Positions 37,317-47,055 of a DNA stretch of 64,000 bases are shown here, in pieces. This DNA comes from Alginatibacterium sediminis (GTDB lineage: Bacteria > Pseudomonadota > Gammaproteobacteria > Enterobacterales > Celerinatantimonadaceae): assembly GCF_003610775.1 (NCBI RefSeq), contig NZ_RAQO01000001.1:124001-188000 (forward strand), given 5' to 3'. The notes beneath the pieces were generated by a model. That model saw nothing but the letters and a program-made list of their open reading frames with translations. It was not told the DNA's origin and searched no databases. The position numbers were made by a program, and so were the translations under genes. The stretch's first letter is position 1, and every line of letters starts with the position of its first letter.

Positions 37317-37336
37317 TTTGTGCGAGATCTCTTACA
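37317..37336 (-). promoter_or_regulatory. UvrY/GacA binding box upstream of RNA2
   Basis: TTTGTGCGAGATCTCTTACA is identical in all 20 bases to the RNA1 box; the flanking bases differ, so the identity looks selected. The gap to the -10 hexamer is again exactly 146 bp. Confidence 0.87.
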
Positions 37337-37423
37337 GCTTGATCAGACATGCCTCGAAAGGAATAGCTTGAAGAGGAGATGAGAATAAAAACGTTTGATT
37401 TATCTGGCTATTATTTAAGCAAA

Positions 37424-38035
37424 TCAACCTAACCGAGGTAAAGAAAGATGATATTTTATGGCGATAAGACGAATTGTAAGTGCTGTTATGATGCCCGAAA
37501 GGTTTGCAATGTTATCGTTTAAGTTCAAACCTAAAGCACATGCCCAGACTAATCCACCAGCTAAACAAGCTGTAGCATAAACTTCACGACGCAACACTAA
37601 AGGCATTTGGTGGGCGAGCACATCACGGATAATTCCGCCGCCACAAGCCGTGAGGATCCCCATAACCATGGCAGCTATCATCGGAGCACCATATGCATGC
37701 GCTTTGCTGGCACCGATTATCATAAATACAGCCATTCCTATCGCATCTGCGATTGCGAGCAGCCCTTGTTTGGCAACAAAGCCTCTGCCAAGCAAAAGCA
37801 TCGTTGCTAAGCTTGTTAGTACGATAACCCATAAATACAAGGGATCTTGGACCCAAAACACCATACCCGCGTCTAAAGCCATATCACGGATAGTACCTCC
37901 ACCAATTGCAGTCACACTAGCGAGCACCAACGCACCAAACAAATCCATGCGACAGCGACTCGCGGCTAAAACGCCCGTAATTGCAAAAACAGCGGTGCCA
38001 AAGAGATCCAGCCAATAAATCAATATGAAGTCCAA
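37424..38035 (-). CDS. TRIC-family channel protein (UPF0126, YicG-like)
   Basis: The 203-residue membrane protein has seven predicted helices in two repeats. Each repeat carries the glycine hallmark: ASVTAIGGGTIRDM and MGILTACGGGIIRDV, each preceded by a small-residue helix. Bacterial TRIC proteins form trimeric cation channels, and some YicG-type members have been linked to glycine uptake; the substrate here is unknown. The start is a TTG at 38035 without a convincing ribosome site; a TTG at 38023 is an alternative. The UvrY box of RNA2 lies 88 bp beyond its stop. Confidence 0.9.
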   Translation of the reverse strand: MDFILIYWLDLFGTAVFAITGVLAASRCRMDLFGALVLASVTAIGGGTIRDMALDAGMVFWVQDPLYLWVIVLTSLATMLLLGRGFVAKQGLLAIADAIGMAVFMIIGASKAHAYGAPMIAAMVMGILTACGGGIIRDVLAHQMPLVLRREVYATACLAGGLVWACALGLNLNDNIANLSGIITALTIRLIAIKYHLSLPRLG

Positions 38036-38131
38036 AAGTCCAACTAATGCGGCAGGTTATACACCTAGAGGTTTCATTTTTCTAGGGGGATGATTAAAGC
38101 TATTGTCACTAGCGCGCAGCTACTTTTAACT

Positions 38132-38158
38132 GCGGCAATACCAAACTAGTATTGCCGT
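38132..38158 (-). terminator. Stem-loop downstream of nadE
   Basis: CGGCAATAC and GTATTGCCG pair around a 7-base loop, 22 bp after the nadE stop. The T-run on the minus strand is poor (GTTAAAAG), so confidence is low. Confidence 0.45.
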
Positions 38159-38179
38159 GTTGAATGACTTCGTCTGCGC

Positions 38180-39010
38180 TTAATCGTAAATACTTGGCGC
38201 AGCTAAGCGTTTGTGCTGAGTGCGTTGATAAATTGCGATCAGTTTTTGTTCAACATCCAGGCTAACCGTTTTACCTTCAAGAAAATCATCGATTTGCGTA
38301 TACGTTAGCCCTAACGCTACCTCATCAGGTAGTTGGGGACGGTCGTCTTCAAGATCGGCAGTTGGTGCTTTTTCGATTAAGGTTTCTGGCGCTCCCAAAT
38401 AGCGAGCCAGCTGACGTACTTGACGTTTACTCAATCCGAAAATAGGAACTAAATCACAAGCTCCGTCACCATGCTTGGTATAAAAGCCGGTTATGTTCTC
38501 AGCTGAGTGGTCAGTACCGATCACCAAACCTCCAAGTAAGCCTGCAATTTCATATTGGGCAATCATACGCATGCGCGCTTTAACATTACCTTTAGCAAAA
38601 TCAATGCTTGCTTGCTCGCCAGGCCCAATATCGGCAGTACTTAAAGACTGCAAAACGCTTGCATGGATGCCGTCTGCCCCATCTTTTATATTGGTACTAA
38701 CAGTGTGGCTAGGCTGGATAAATTGCAACGCTAATTGAGCATCCGCTTCATCTTTTTGCGCACCATAGGGTAAACGCATGGCCACAAACCGATAATCACT
38801 GGTGTCAAAGCGCTGGTTCAGCCCATCAACAGCAAGCTGAGCTAAACGCCCGGTTGTGGTGGAGTCGACCCCGCCACTAATCCCTAAAACTAAAGTTTTT
38901 AGGTTCGCGTCTATCAAACGCTTTTGAATGAATTCTATGCGTCGTTGCGCTTCAAACTCTGGATCAATTGAAGCTTGTACTCGCATTTCTTGCAAAATAT
39001 GCTGTTTCAT
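38180..39010 (-). CDS. nadE: NH3-dependent NAD synthetase NadE
   Basis: NadE amidates deamido-NAD using ATP and ammonia to give NAD. The 276-residue length matches the short E. coli-type enzyme without a glutaminase domain. The ATP-pyrophosphatase P-loop [14 protein letters not shown] is at about residues 43-56, and [20 protein letters not shown] forms the substrate region. It is divergent from pyk across 139 bp. No riboswitch-like structure was noticed upstream. Confidence 0.96.
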   Translation of the reverse strand: MKQHILQEMRVQASIDPEFEAQRRIEFIQKRLIDANLKTLVLGISGGVDSTTTGRLAQLAVDGLNQRFDTSDYRFVAMRLPYGAQKDEADAQLALQFIQPSHTVSTNIKDGADGIHASVLQSLSTADIGPGEQASIDFAKGNVKARMRMIAQYEIAGLLGGLVIGTDHSAENITGFYTKHGDGACDLVPIFGLSKRQVRQLARYLGAPETLIEKAPTADLEDDRPQLPDEVALGLTYTQIDDFLEGKTVSLDVEQKLIAIYQRTQHKRLAAPSIYD

Positions 39011-39149
39011 TGTCTATCCTTAATACTGCACCTGCATTCACTTTACACAAGCATACCTTTCGGAATCAATGTTTGTTGTGTATTTCGCTGTAGCTTATTG
39101 CATCAGCCAGTTATGCTAAGTGAAGTCTATTAATGTTTAAGGAACTCGC

Positions 39150-40586
39150 ATGCTACGTCGTACAAAAATTGTTGCCACTCTTGGTCCTGCTACTGACTCA
39201 CCAGAAATGCTCGAAAAAATTCTTCTGGCCGGCGTCAATATGGTTCGTCTTAACTTCTCCCATGGCACCGCCGATGACCAAAAAGCTCGCGCTCGTTTGG
39301 TACATCGATTAGCTAAACAGCATGGATTAAGTGTGGCGATACTTGGTGATCTTCAAGGTCCAAAAATCCGAGTGTCTACTTTCAAAGATGGCAAAGTTGA
39401 ACTAAAAATTGGCGACCACTTCACCCTCGATTCTAGCCTAGAAAAAGGTGAGGGTACCCAACAAGCAGTCGGCCTAGATTATAAAGAACTGGTTAGTGAA
39501 GTCGTTGCAGATGATATGCTTTTACTCGATGACGGACGTATTCAACTCAAAGTATTAAAGGTGCAGGGCACCAAAGTGCTTACCGAAGTTACTGTCGCTG
39601 GCTTTTTATCAAATAATAAAGGTATTAACAAAAAAGGCGGTGGGCTTAGCGCCGAGGCTCTTACAGAAAAAGACAAAGCCGACATAATGACCGCCGCTGA
39701 AATTGGCGTTGACTACTTAGCGGTGTCTTTCCCACAAAGTGGGCGCGACATGGAGTATGCTCGCAAATTATGCAAAAAAGCCGGTCTTAAAACCCATTTG
39801 GTCGCAAAAGTGGAACGAGCCGAAACCGTGGCATCTGACGACGCTATGATTGATATCATTCTGGCCAGTGATGCTGTAATGGTGGCTCGTGGTGACTTGG
39901 GTGTTGAAATTGGCGACCCTGAGCTGGTGGGCGTACAGAAAAAACTAATCCGCCTTACTCGTAAATATGACCGCGCCGTTATTACTGCTACTCAAATGAT
40001 GGAATCAATGATTAGCGCGCCACTACCAACCCGAGCAGAAGTCATGGATGTGGCTAATGCAGTGCTTGATGGCACCGACGCGGTGATGCTCTCTGGCGAG
40101 ACAGCGGTTGGGCAATTCCCACAAGAAACCATTGAAGCGATGGCAAACGTTTGTGTTGGAGCTGAAAAAGAGCGCAGTATTAACGTCTCTAAATATCGAA
40201 TTAATGATACCTTTGAAACGATCTCTGAAACCATGGCCATGGCAACCATGTTTGCTGCGAACCACATGCAGGGAATGAAGGCTATTATTTCTTTAACTGA
40301 GTCTGGCAACAGTGCTTTACTTGCATCACGTCTGAGTTCTGGCTTACCTATTTTCGCATTGTCGCGTCATCAAAATAGCTTGCGTCGATGCGCATTATAC
40401 CGCGGCGTCTACCCGATTTACTTTGATTTTGTGAATGCCGACATTATTCAAGTAGCGAACAAAGCCATTGAAACACTGCGTGAGCAAGGCTACTTAGCGA
40501 GTGGGGATTTAGTCATTCTGACTCATGGTGACAGCATGGACTTAACCGGTAGTACCAATACCTGCAAAATACTTAAAGTTAGCTAG
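39150..40586 (+). CDS. pyk: Pyruvate kinase (PykA-type)
   Basis: Pyruvate kinase transfers phosphate from PEP to ADP. The 478-residue product has [10 protein letters not shown], the metal-binding [13 protein letters not shown] and the signature block with ATQMMESMI followed by [14 protein letters not shown]-terminal allosteric domain starts near residue 360. Length and sequence fit the AMP-activated PykA (type II) class better than PykF. It converges on the DUF2786 gene, the two frames overlapping by 8 bp at their 3' ends. Confidence 0.97.
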   Translation: MLRRTKIVATLGPATDSPEMLEKILLAGVNMVRLNFSHGTADDQKARARLVHRLAKQHGLSVAILGDLQGPKIRVSTFKDGKVELKIGDHFTLDSSLEKGEGTQQAVGLDYKELVSEVVADDMLLLDDGRIQLKVLKVQGTKVLTEVTVAGFLSNNKGINKKGGGLSAEALTEKDKADIMTAAEIGVDYLAVSFPQSGRDMEYARKLCKKAGLKTHLVAKVERAETVASDDAMIDIILASDAVMVARGDLGVEIGDPELVGVQKKLIRLTRKYDRAVITATQMMESMISAPLPTRAEVMDVANAVLDGTDAVMLSGETAVGQFPQETIEAMANVCVGAEKERSINVSKYRINDTFETISETMAMATMFAANHMQGMKAIISLTESGNSALLASRLSSGLPIFALSRHQNSLRRCALYRGVYPIYFDFVNADIIQVANKAIETLREQGYLASGDLVILTHGDSMDLTGSTNTCKILKVS

Positions 40587-41271
40587 AACCAATTTGCGCT
40601 TTTGCGCGAGCACCTTCAACAGGGCGACTAACACTGATTTTTCGCCCTTTTTTTATGCCTTTTTCAAAATCTGGTGTGACCTTCGCCATAGACGCTTTAA
40701 GCTGAGCTTTAAAGGTTTCTCTATCTAATTTTTCAAACATCTCATCAAGGTAGTCATCCATATGAGAGCTGCGATCACCACTGCGTAAGTCCGGTAGTTT
40801 CTCTAAGGCTCCTTCAAGCCAGCCTGCTGTAAATGAGGCTGTTCGACGAGAGACCGTTAAATTATCCGTACCGCTGCCCGCAAAACTATTACGAAAACTC
40901 CCCACTTGTTGGTTCATTTCTCGATAGACAATATCAAAAGCAAAAGCCGCAAAAATAGCGCGATCAGCGTTGCCGACAAATTCAGCACGCTTTAGACCCT
41001 TGTGATTAACTAAAACGGCTTCAACGCCAAATCGAGAATTAATCCCGCGAATTATCCGCAAAATATTTTGCCCAACATCGCTTGGAAGTAAGGTTTGAGT
41101 TGAGGTTTTACCCATTTGGATAAGTTCAATATCGGTTTGATCCAAACCGTGCTTACGCATCAAGCTTTGCGCCATACGGATTGCTTGCGCCGCTTCATGT
41201 ACATTGGCGGAGTTCCCTAGCTCCAAACATTTTGCAATCTTTTGCAAAGCTTTTTGACGAATTTCAGACAT
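40579..41271 (-). CDS. DUF2786 domain protein
   Basis: The 230-residue product has an N-terminal DUF2786 helix-rich segment (about residues 3-45, [20 protein letters not shown]). A longer domain rich in charged residues follows, ending in a basic tail. The family occurs in bacterial and phage genomes with no assigned function. No signal peptide or TM helix is seen. The gene is convergent with pyk (8-bp overlap). It stands alone, so context gives no clue. Confidence 0.8.
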   Translation of the reverse strand: MSEIRQKALQKIAKCLELGNSANVHEAAQAIRMAQSLMRKHGLDQTDIELIQMGKTSTQTLLPSDVGQNILRIIRGINSRFGVEAVLVNHKGLKRAEFVGNADRAIFAAFAFDIVYREMNQQVGSFRNSFAGSGTDNLTVSRRTASFTAGWLEGALEKLPDLRSGDRSSHMDDYLDEMFEKLDRETFKAQLKASMAKVTPDFEKGIKKGRKISVSRPVEGARAKAQIGSS

Positions 41272-41313
41272 CTTAGGGAATCACCTTTAGCTAGACTCTA
41301 TAGAGCTTCACTG

Positions 41314-41463
41314 TTAATTTTCGAACAATATAGGGATAAAATACGACACGATAATCGCAGCTACATAAACTGAAATAAACGTCTCGATTAAAGCGACTTG
41401 CGCTACACGACCGTCTATTTTACCCAACACTGGCTTAGCATCCAAGCTTTTGCTGATACTCAT
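41314..41463 (-). CDS. Small single-helix membrane protein, hypothetical
   Basis: The 49-residue product has one hydrophobic helix near the C-terminus (FISVYVAAIIVSYFIPILF). The polar N-terminal part (SISKSLDAKPVLGKIDGRVA) is unlike random translation. The frame opens at a GTG (41499), but ATG 41463 is the more natural start; no strong ribosome site decides. Family unknown. Confidence 0.45.
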   Translation of the reverse strand: MSISKSLDAKPVLGKIDGRVAQVALIETFISVYVAAIIVSYFIPILFEN

Positions 41464-41587
41464 AATTAAAACCAAAAACAACGTGCATTCTAGGCTCACT
41501 AGGTGTTTGTTCTAACAACAGTTTTCTTTGCATATTTATTATCCATAAAAAAGTTCACTATAAGGCACTTTGAATTACACTATTGTC

Positions 41588-41616
41588 TTGACTCAAATTC
41601 GGCAATCAAGTACAAA
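41588..41616 (+). promoter_or_regulatory. Sigma-70 promoter of speA
   Basis: TTGACT at 41588-41593 and TACAAA at 41611-41616 are separated by an ideal 17 bp. The transcript start would be near 41623, leaving a leader of only about 23 nt before the speA ATG. Confidence 0.65.
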
Positions 41617-41645
41617 ACGCGCCGCATTAGAATTTAGATCTTTGC

Positions 41646-43595
41646 ATGGCATTGATTGGCGATAACTGGAGAGAAAGATTGAATAAACCCAACTTCGAGA
41701 ACTGGAATAGTCAGCGTTCAGCGGAACTTTATAACGTCCGTGAATGGAGTGCTGGTTATTTTGACGTCAACCAAGATGGTTTGGTCAATTGTAATCTTTC
41801 AATTGACGGCAATAAAGTCGAAGTTCCGCTTTTGGATATCGTGCAGGGTTCGCGCGAGCGCGGTATGGATATGCCAATGCTATTGCGCATTGAGAATCTA
41901 CTTGATGAACGCATCGGCAAACTCAACCAAGCATTTGCCCATGCTATCGATAAAACTGGATATCAAAATCATTACCGTGGTGTGTTTCCAATCAAAGTGA
42001 ATCAGCAGTGCCACGTTATTGAAGAAATCGCCAATTTTGGTGAAAAATATCACCACGGTCTTGAAGCTGGAAGTAAAGCTGAACTGATGATAGCTATATC
42101 AACCTTGGAAGATACCCAGGCTTGTATTATTTGCAATGGCTACAAAGACGAAGAGTTCATCACTTTAGGTCTGCATGCTCGTCAGCTTGGTTATCAATGT
42201 TTTTTCGTACTCGAAACGCCGGCTGAATTACCAATCATTATTAAACGAAGCCAAGAAATGGGTATTCGACCATTAATCGGGGTTCGTTTAAAGCTGTCTT
42301 CTAAAGTTGATGGCTATTGGAAAGACGATAGTGGCGACCGCAGTATTTTTGGATTAAGTACCAGTCAGTTAGTCGATGTTATTGACGATTTGCGCCGCGC
42401 AGATATGCTCGATTGTCTGCAGCTTCTGCACTTCCATCTAGGCTCGCAAATCCCGAACATTCGAAATATTCGTACTGGCGTTCTTGAAGCATGTCGCTAC
42501 TACATTGATATTGTTCAAGAGGGAGCACCTTTAGGTTATATCGACTTGGGTGGGGGTTTAGCTGTTGATTATGAAGGGGCTAGAACCAACGATACCCATA
42601 GTATGAACTACAGTTTAGACGAGTACTGCATTGACATAGTCGAAGCGATTAAAGAGACGCTAGATTCCGCTGATGTTGCACACCCGGTTATTGTTTCTGA
42701 AAGTGGGCGTGCTACTGTCGCTTACTCATCGGTACTTCTATTTAATATTTTGGATGTGAACCGTTTTGAACCGAAGTTTATCCCTGAATCTTTAGACCCA
42801 GAATGCGACGAAAACCTAGTCGGTCTAGAAGCGGCTTATAAATCATTGAAGCCACGAAATGTTCAGGAGTGCTATAACGATGCTATCTACTATCGTGAAC
42901 AGGTTCGGACCTTATTTGCCCGCGGCCTAGTCAACTTACGAACGCTAGCCCAAGCTGAAGACTTCTATCTTGCTATTTTAAATAGAATTAAAGCTTTATT
43001 GCCCCAAGTGAAGCGAATTCCACAAGAGCTTGAAAGCTTAAGTGAACAGCTGGCTGATATTTACTACGGCAATATCTCAATATTCCAATCACTTCCTGAT
43101 GCGTGGGCAATAGATCAAATTTTCCCAATAATGCCAATTCACCGCCTCAATGAAGCCCCTGTTCGCGACGCTATCATTGCTGATCAAACCTGTGATTGTG
43201 ATGGGAAAATCAATAAGTTTGCCGTTAATGGCAATACCCAAAACACACTCCCTTTGCACCCTTTAAGTGGTGATGACGAGTACTTTTTGGGCGCCTTTTT
43301 AGTCGGCGCCTATCAAGAAACGCTTGGCGATCTTCACAACCTTTTTGGAGATACTAACGTTGTTAGTGTGCGTATTCACGCAGACGGAAGTTTTGACTAT
43401 GTTGACGAAATTGAAGGCGATACCATTGGTGACGTCTTGAGTTATGTGGAATATTATCCAAAACAAATCATGGATAACTTTAGACGTAATGCCGAACGAG
43501 GTGTCCGTAGTGGCTTAATCAATGCTGCGCAACGACGCCAAATGATGAGCGATTTCAACGCCAGCTTAAGCGGCTATACTTACTACGAAAAATAG
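41646..43595 (+). CDS. speA: Biosynthetic arginine decarboxylase SpeA
   Basis: SpeA decarboxylates arginine to agmatine. The 649-residue product is a fold-III PLP enzyme. The PLP lysine is in VFPIKVNQQ near residue 118, LHFHLGSQIPN is in the barrel and SESGRATVAYS lies near the active site. A long C-terminal domain distinguishes it from ornithine decarboxylases. It begins a rightward group: carboxyspermidine dehydrogenase 68 bp later, then nspC and speB. The speB product converts the agmatine formed here to putrescine. Confidence 0.96.
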   Translation: MALIGDNWRERLNKPNFENWNSQRSAELYNVREWSAGYFDVNQDGLVNCNLSIDGNKVEVPLLDIVQGSRERGMDMPMLLRIENLLDERIGKLNQAFAHAIDKTGYQNHYRGVFPIKVNQQCHVIEEIANFGEKYHHGLEAGSKAELMIAISTLEDTQACIICNGYKDEEFITLGLHARQLGYQCFFVLETPAELPIIIKRSQEMGIRPLIGVRLKLSSKVDGYWKDDSGDRSIFGLSTSQLVDVIDDLRRADMLDCLQLLHFHLGSQIPNIRNIRTGVLEACRYYIDIVQEGAPLGYIDLGGGLAVDYEGARTNDTHSMNYSLDEYCIDIVEAIKETLDSADVAHPVIVSESGRATVAYSSVLLFNILDVNRFEPKFIPESLDPECDENLVGLEAAYKSLKPRNVQECYNDAIYYREQVRTLFARGLVNLRTLAQAEDFYLAILNRIKALLPQVKRIPQELESLSEQLADIYYGNISIFQSLPDAWAIDQIFPIMPIHRLNEAPVRDAIIADQTCDCDGKINKFAVNGNTQNTLPLHPLSGDDEYFLGAFLVGAYQETLGDLHNLFGDTNVVSVRIHADGSFDYVDEIEGDTIGDVLSYVEYYPKQIMDNFRRNAERGVRSGLINAAQRRQMMSDFNASLSGYTYYEK

Positions 43596-43663
43596 GTGTG
43601 TTTAGCTTGCAGATATTGTAGTGCTAGCAGACCCAAAAAATACAAACATTAGAGGAACAATCA

Positions 43664-44860
43664 ATGGCAAAGGTCATGATTATTGGTGCTGGTGGTGTTG
43701 GCGGTGTTGTCACACACAAATGCGCGCAACTAGGTGAAGTATTCACAGACATTATTTTAGCCAGCCGTACAGAATCCAAATGTATTGCGATTGCGAAAGA
43801 AATTGGTGGTGGCAAAGTTCGCACCGCTCAAGTCGATGCAGACAACGTACCTGAACTCACCGCTTTGCTAAAGCAAGAGCAACCCTTGTTGGTGATTAAC
43901 GTTGCACTTCCTTATCAAGATTTGAGTATCATGGATGCTTGCTTAGAAGCAGGCGTGCATTACATGGATACCGCAAACTATGAGCCATTAGATACCGCTA
44001 AGTTTGAGTATCACTGGCAATGGGCCTACCAAGAAAAATTTGAAAAAGCCGGCTTAATGGCACTATTGGGATGTGGTTTTGATCCAGGCACAACCAACGT
44101 GTTTACCGCACATATGGCCAAGCATCACTTCGATGAAATTCATGAATTGGACATTATTGACGTCAATGGTGGCGATCACGGCTACCCCTTTGCAACTAAC
44201 TTTAATCCAGAGATTAATATTCGCGAAGTAACCGCTGAGTGTCGTCACTGGGAAAATGGCGAATTCATTACTACGCCAGCTATGTCTAAGAAAGCTAGTT
44301 TTGAGTGCCCCGAAGAAGTTGGGAACTACAACATCTATCGTATGTACCACGAAGAACTAGAGTCTCTGAGTAAGCATTACCCGAGCTTAAAGCGGGCTCA
44401 GTTTTGGATGAGTTTTTCTGAGAGCTACCTAACCCACTTAGAGGTTTTGGGTAATGTCGGAATGACAGGCATTGAACCCGTTGAGTTTAATGGGCAGCAA
44501 ATAGTTCCTATCCAGTTTCTACGAACTCTTCTGCCTGATCCCGCAAGTCTTGGTCCTCGCACGGTAGGGCGCACATGCATTGGTTGTGTGGTTAAAGGCG
44601 TGAAAGACGGTCAAGAAAAAATTATGTACACCTACAACATTTGTGACCATCAAGAATGCTACAAAGAAGTTGGCTCACAAGCAATTTCTTACACGACCGG
44701 TGTACCGGCCATGATTGGTGCAAAAATGATTGTTGAAGGTACATGGCGTAAAGCGGGTGTTTTCAACGTCGAACAACTCGACCCCGATGCGTTTATGGCA
44801 GATCTTAATAAATATGGTCTACCTTGGACCGAAGTTGAATTGAGTGACTTCGCGCTTTAA
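43664..44860 (+). CDS. Carboxynorspermidine/carboxyspermidine dehydrogenase (saccharopine dehydrogenase fold)
   Basis: The 398-residue NADPH-dependent enzyme condenses aspartate semialdehyde with putrescine (or diaminopropane) to carboxyspermidine (or carboxynorspermidine). The N-terminal Rossmann motif MIIGAGGVGGVVTHK and the saccharopine-dehydrogenase-like C-terminal domain are clear. The assignment over lysine saccharopine dehydrogenase rests on the next gene being nspC, with speA and speB around it. AGAGGAAC precedes the ATG. Confidence 0.93.
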   Translation: MAKVMIIGAGGVGGVVTHKCAQLGEVFTDIILASRTESKCIAIAKEIGGGKVRTAQVDADNVPELTALLKQEQPLLVINVALPYQDLSIMDACLEAGVHYMDTANYEPLDTAKFEYHWQWAYQEKFEKAGLMALLGCGFDPGTTNVFTAHMAKHHFDEIHELDIIDVNGGDHGYPFATNFNPEINIREVTAECRHWENGEFITTPAMSKKASFECPEEVGNYNIYRMYHEELESLSKHYPSLKRAQFWMSFSESYLTHLEVLGNVGMTGIEPVEFNGQQIVPIQFLRTLLPDPASLGPRTVGRTCIGCVVKGVKDGQEKIMYTYNICDHQECYKEVGSQAISYTTGVPAMIGAKMIVEGTWRKAGVFNVEQLDPDAFMADLNKYGLPWTEVELSDFAL

Positions 44861-44939
44861 CGAAAACTAAACGGATTAAGTTATGCACCTCGCAAACTTA
44901 AGCCGTTTCAATACCAATTGAATCCATCAGAGAATAGCC

Positions 44940-46109
44940 ATGCCCGCAGCCTCAAGCTTTCACTCATTTGATCCCAATAGCGTTCCTTCGCCTTGTTTTG
45001 TGGTTGACGAAGTCGCTATAGAAAACAATTTAAAGATACTCAATGATGTGCAACAGCGCAGCGGTGCTAAAATTCTCGCAGCGCTTAAAGCGTTTTCTAT
45101 GTGGGAGTTAGGACCATTAACGGCTAAATATTTAAGCGGAACTTGTGCTAGTGGCCTAAATGAAGCACTGCTCGGGCGCGACTACTATGGCGGAGAAGTC
45201 CATGTTTTTTCAGCGGCATTTAAGCCTGCAGAATTAGAAACCTTACTTGAGTTTGCTGACCATATTGTTTTTAATTCTTGCTCGCAATGGCAACGCTATC
45301 AGTCGCAATGTCTAGCCGCCAAGGAGCTTCGTTCGAATCTCGAATTTGGCCTAAGAATAAACCCAGAGCACTCTGAAGGTACCACCCCGATATACGACCC
45401 ATGTAGCCCCTGTTCAAGACTAGGTATACCGCTTACACAACTTGATGAAAGCCAACTAAATCATATTAGCGGTTTGCACTTCCATACCTTGTGCGAACAA
45501 GGTTTTGAGCCCTTATCGAGAACCTTAGACGTGGTTGAGGCCAAGTTTGGACACCTACTTCATCAAATGAAATGGCTAAACTTTGGAGGCGGTCATCATA
45601 TTACAGCCCAGGGCTATGATACCGAGGCTCTGATTAACCGTATTCGAGAAATTAGCCAACGCTACCAGCTACAAGTTTACTTAGAGCCAGGCGAGGCAAT
45701 TGCGATCAATAGCGGCGTACTCGTCACTGAAGTACTGGACTTAGCCGTTAATCAAATGAATTTGGCTATTCTTGATACATCCGCAACATGCCATATGCCT
45801 GACACTCTAGAGATGCCCTATCGTCCTGATATTTTTGGCGCTGGCGAGGCTCATGAATTTGAACACCAGTATCGATTAGGCGGGATGACCTGTTTAGCCG
45901 GTGATGTCATTAATGATTACAGCTTTGAAGACCCGCTTACTGTAGGTCAACGGATCGTGTTTGATGATATGGCCCACTACACCATGGTTAAAACATCGAC
46001 TTTTAATGGTATAAATCTTCCTTCATTAGCGATTTATAACAGTGAAACTCAGCAGGTGCGGGTGATTAGAAACTTCGACTATTCCGATTTTAAAATGCGC
46101 CTTTCGTAG
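44940..46109 (+). CDS. nspC: Carboxynorspermidine/carboxyspermidine decarboxylase NspC
   Basis: NspC removes the carboxyl group from carboxyspermidine to yield spermidine. The 389-residue fold-III PLP enzyme has the PLP lysine in ALKAFSMW near residue 49. LHFHTLCEQ, LNFGGGHHITAQGYD and the phosphate-binding YLEPGEAIAI follow, and FDDMAHYTMVK lies near the end. It lies 79 bp after the dehydrogenase and 15 bp before speB. Selectivity for carboxyspermidine over carboxynorspermidine cannot be read from the sequence. Confidence 0.94.
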   Translation: MPAASSFHSFDPNSVPSPCFVVDEVAIENNLKILNDVQQRSGAKILAALKAFSMWELGPLTAKYLSGTCASGLNEALLGRDYYGGEVHVFSAAFKPAELETLLEFADHIVFNSCSQWQRYQSQCLAAKELRSNLEFGLRINPEHSEGTTPIYDPCSPCSRLGIPLTQLDESQLNHISGLHFHTLCEQGFEPLSRTLDVVEAKFGHLLHQMKWLNFGGGHHITAQGYDTEALINRIREISQRYQLQVYLEPGEAIAINSGVLVTEVLDLAVNQMNLAILDTSATCHMPDTLEMPYRPDIFGAGEAHEFEHQYRLGGMTCLAGDVINDYSFEDPLTVGQRIVFDDMAHYTMVKTSTFNGINLPSLAIYNSETQQVRVIRNFDYSDFKMRLS

Positions 46110-46124
46110 GCTTATAGGACAATT

Positions 46125-47012
46125 ATGCAAAAACCAGACTACCCTATATTTTTAGGCTCAGAGATAGAGCAACCGGAAGCTAGCCAAGCATTTTTTCACG
46201 TTATCGCCGCTCCTTTTGAAGCCAGTGTTAGCTATGGCGCAGGAACCGCTCTTGGCCCAGCATCCATTATAGAAGCTTCCGATCAACTTGAACAATGGGA
46301 TGGTAAAAGCAAACCTTGTGACTTAGGGATCTATACTCACCCAACGGTCGAATGTGGTTCAAAGCACAGTCCACTGACATCACAACAAGCTGTCGCTAAC
46401 ATAGCCGAGGCAACCCGAAAAGTTGCCAAACTTGGTAAAATGCCAGTTGTATTAGGTGGAGAACATACGGTTACTTGGGGCGTCATCCAAGGCTTAGTTG
46501 AAGCAGGTATAACGGACTTTGGCGTCGTTCAAATTGATGCACATGCCGACTTACGAGAAGCCTATGAAGGTGATATCTATAGTCACGCCAGCGTTATGAA
46601 ACGAGTGGTAGATATGGGGATCCCCCTGTACCAACTTGGTATTCGTGCTTTTTGCGAGGAAGAAATAGACATCCGCGAGCAACACGGTGTGTATTTCCAA
46701 GATGCCGATGAACTAGTACCCAATAACATCAATCAAATACAACTGCCTGAGGACTTTCCATCAAAAGTGTTTTTCACCGTTGATATAGATGGTCTCGATC
46801 CATCAGTATTTCCGTCAACTGGTACGCCGGTACCCGGCGGCTTATCTTGGTATCAAACACTACAACTGTTTGAGTCAGTTGCAAAGCAACGAGAAATCAT
46901 TGGTTTTGATATTATGGAGTTCGCACCAATTAATGGTTTCCACGCCTACGATTTTTCCGCAGCACTGCTAACCTATAAATTAATGGGTATCGTGCAAAGA
47001 AACCTGAAGTAA
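46125..47012 (+). CDS. speB: Agmatinase SpeB
   Basis: SpeB hydrolyses agmatine to putrescine and urea with a binuclear Mn centre. The 295-residue ureohydrolase has all metal-ligand blocks: GGEHTVTWG, QIDAHADLREAY and FTVDIDGLDPSVFPSTGTP. Lying 15 bp after nspC, it completes the arginine-agmatine-putrescine-carboxyspermidine-spermidine route in one gene group. Arginase and other ureohydrolases share the fold; neighbours support agmatinase. Confidence 0.93.
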   Translation: MQKPDYPIFLGSEIEQPEASQAFFHVIAAPFEASVSYGAGTALGPASIIEASDQLEQWDGKSKPCDLGIYTHPTVECGSKHSPLTSQQAVANIAEATRKVAKLGKMPVVLGGEHTVTWGVIQGLVEAGITDFGVVQIDAHADLREAYEGDIYSHASVMKRVVDMGIPLYQLGIRAFCEEEIDIREQHGVYFQDADELVPNNINQIQLPEDFPSKVFFTVDIDGLDPSVFPSTGTPVPGGLSWYQTLQLFESVAKQREIIGFDIMEFAPINGFHAYDFSAALLTYKLMGIVQRNLK

Positions 47013-47055
47013 AACCACGCTCAAACACCAGAAAAGGGCTTGAGCGACATCAGTC

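Noticed and set aside
44900..44925. ATACCAATTG sequence upstream of nspC as a second MITE end
   Set aside because: Only one end-like motif and no partner repeat nearby; too short to call.
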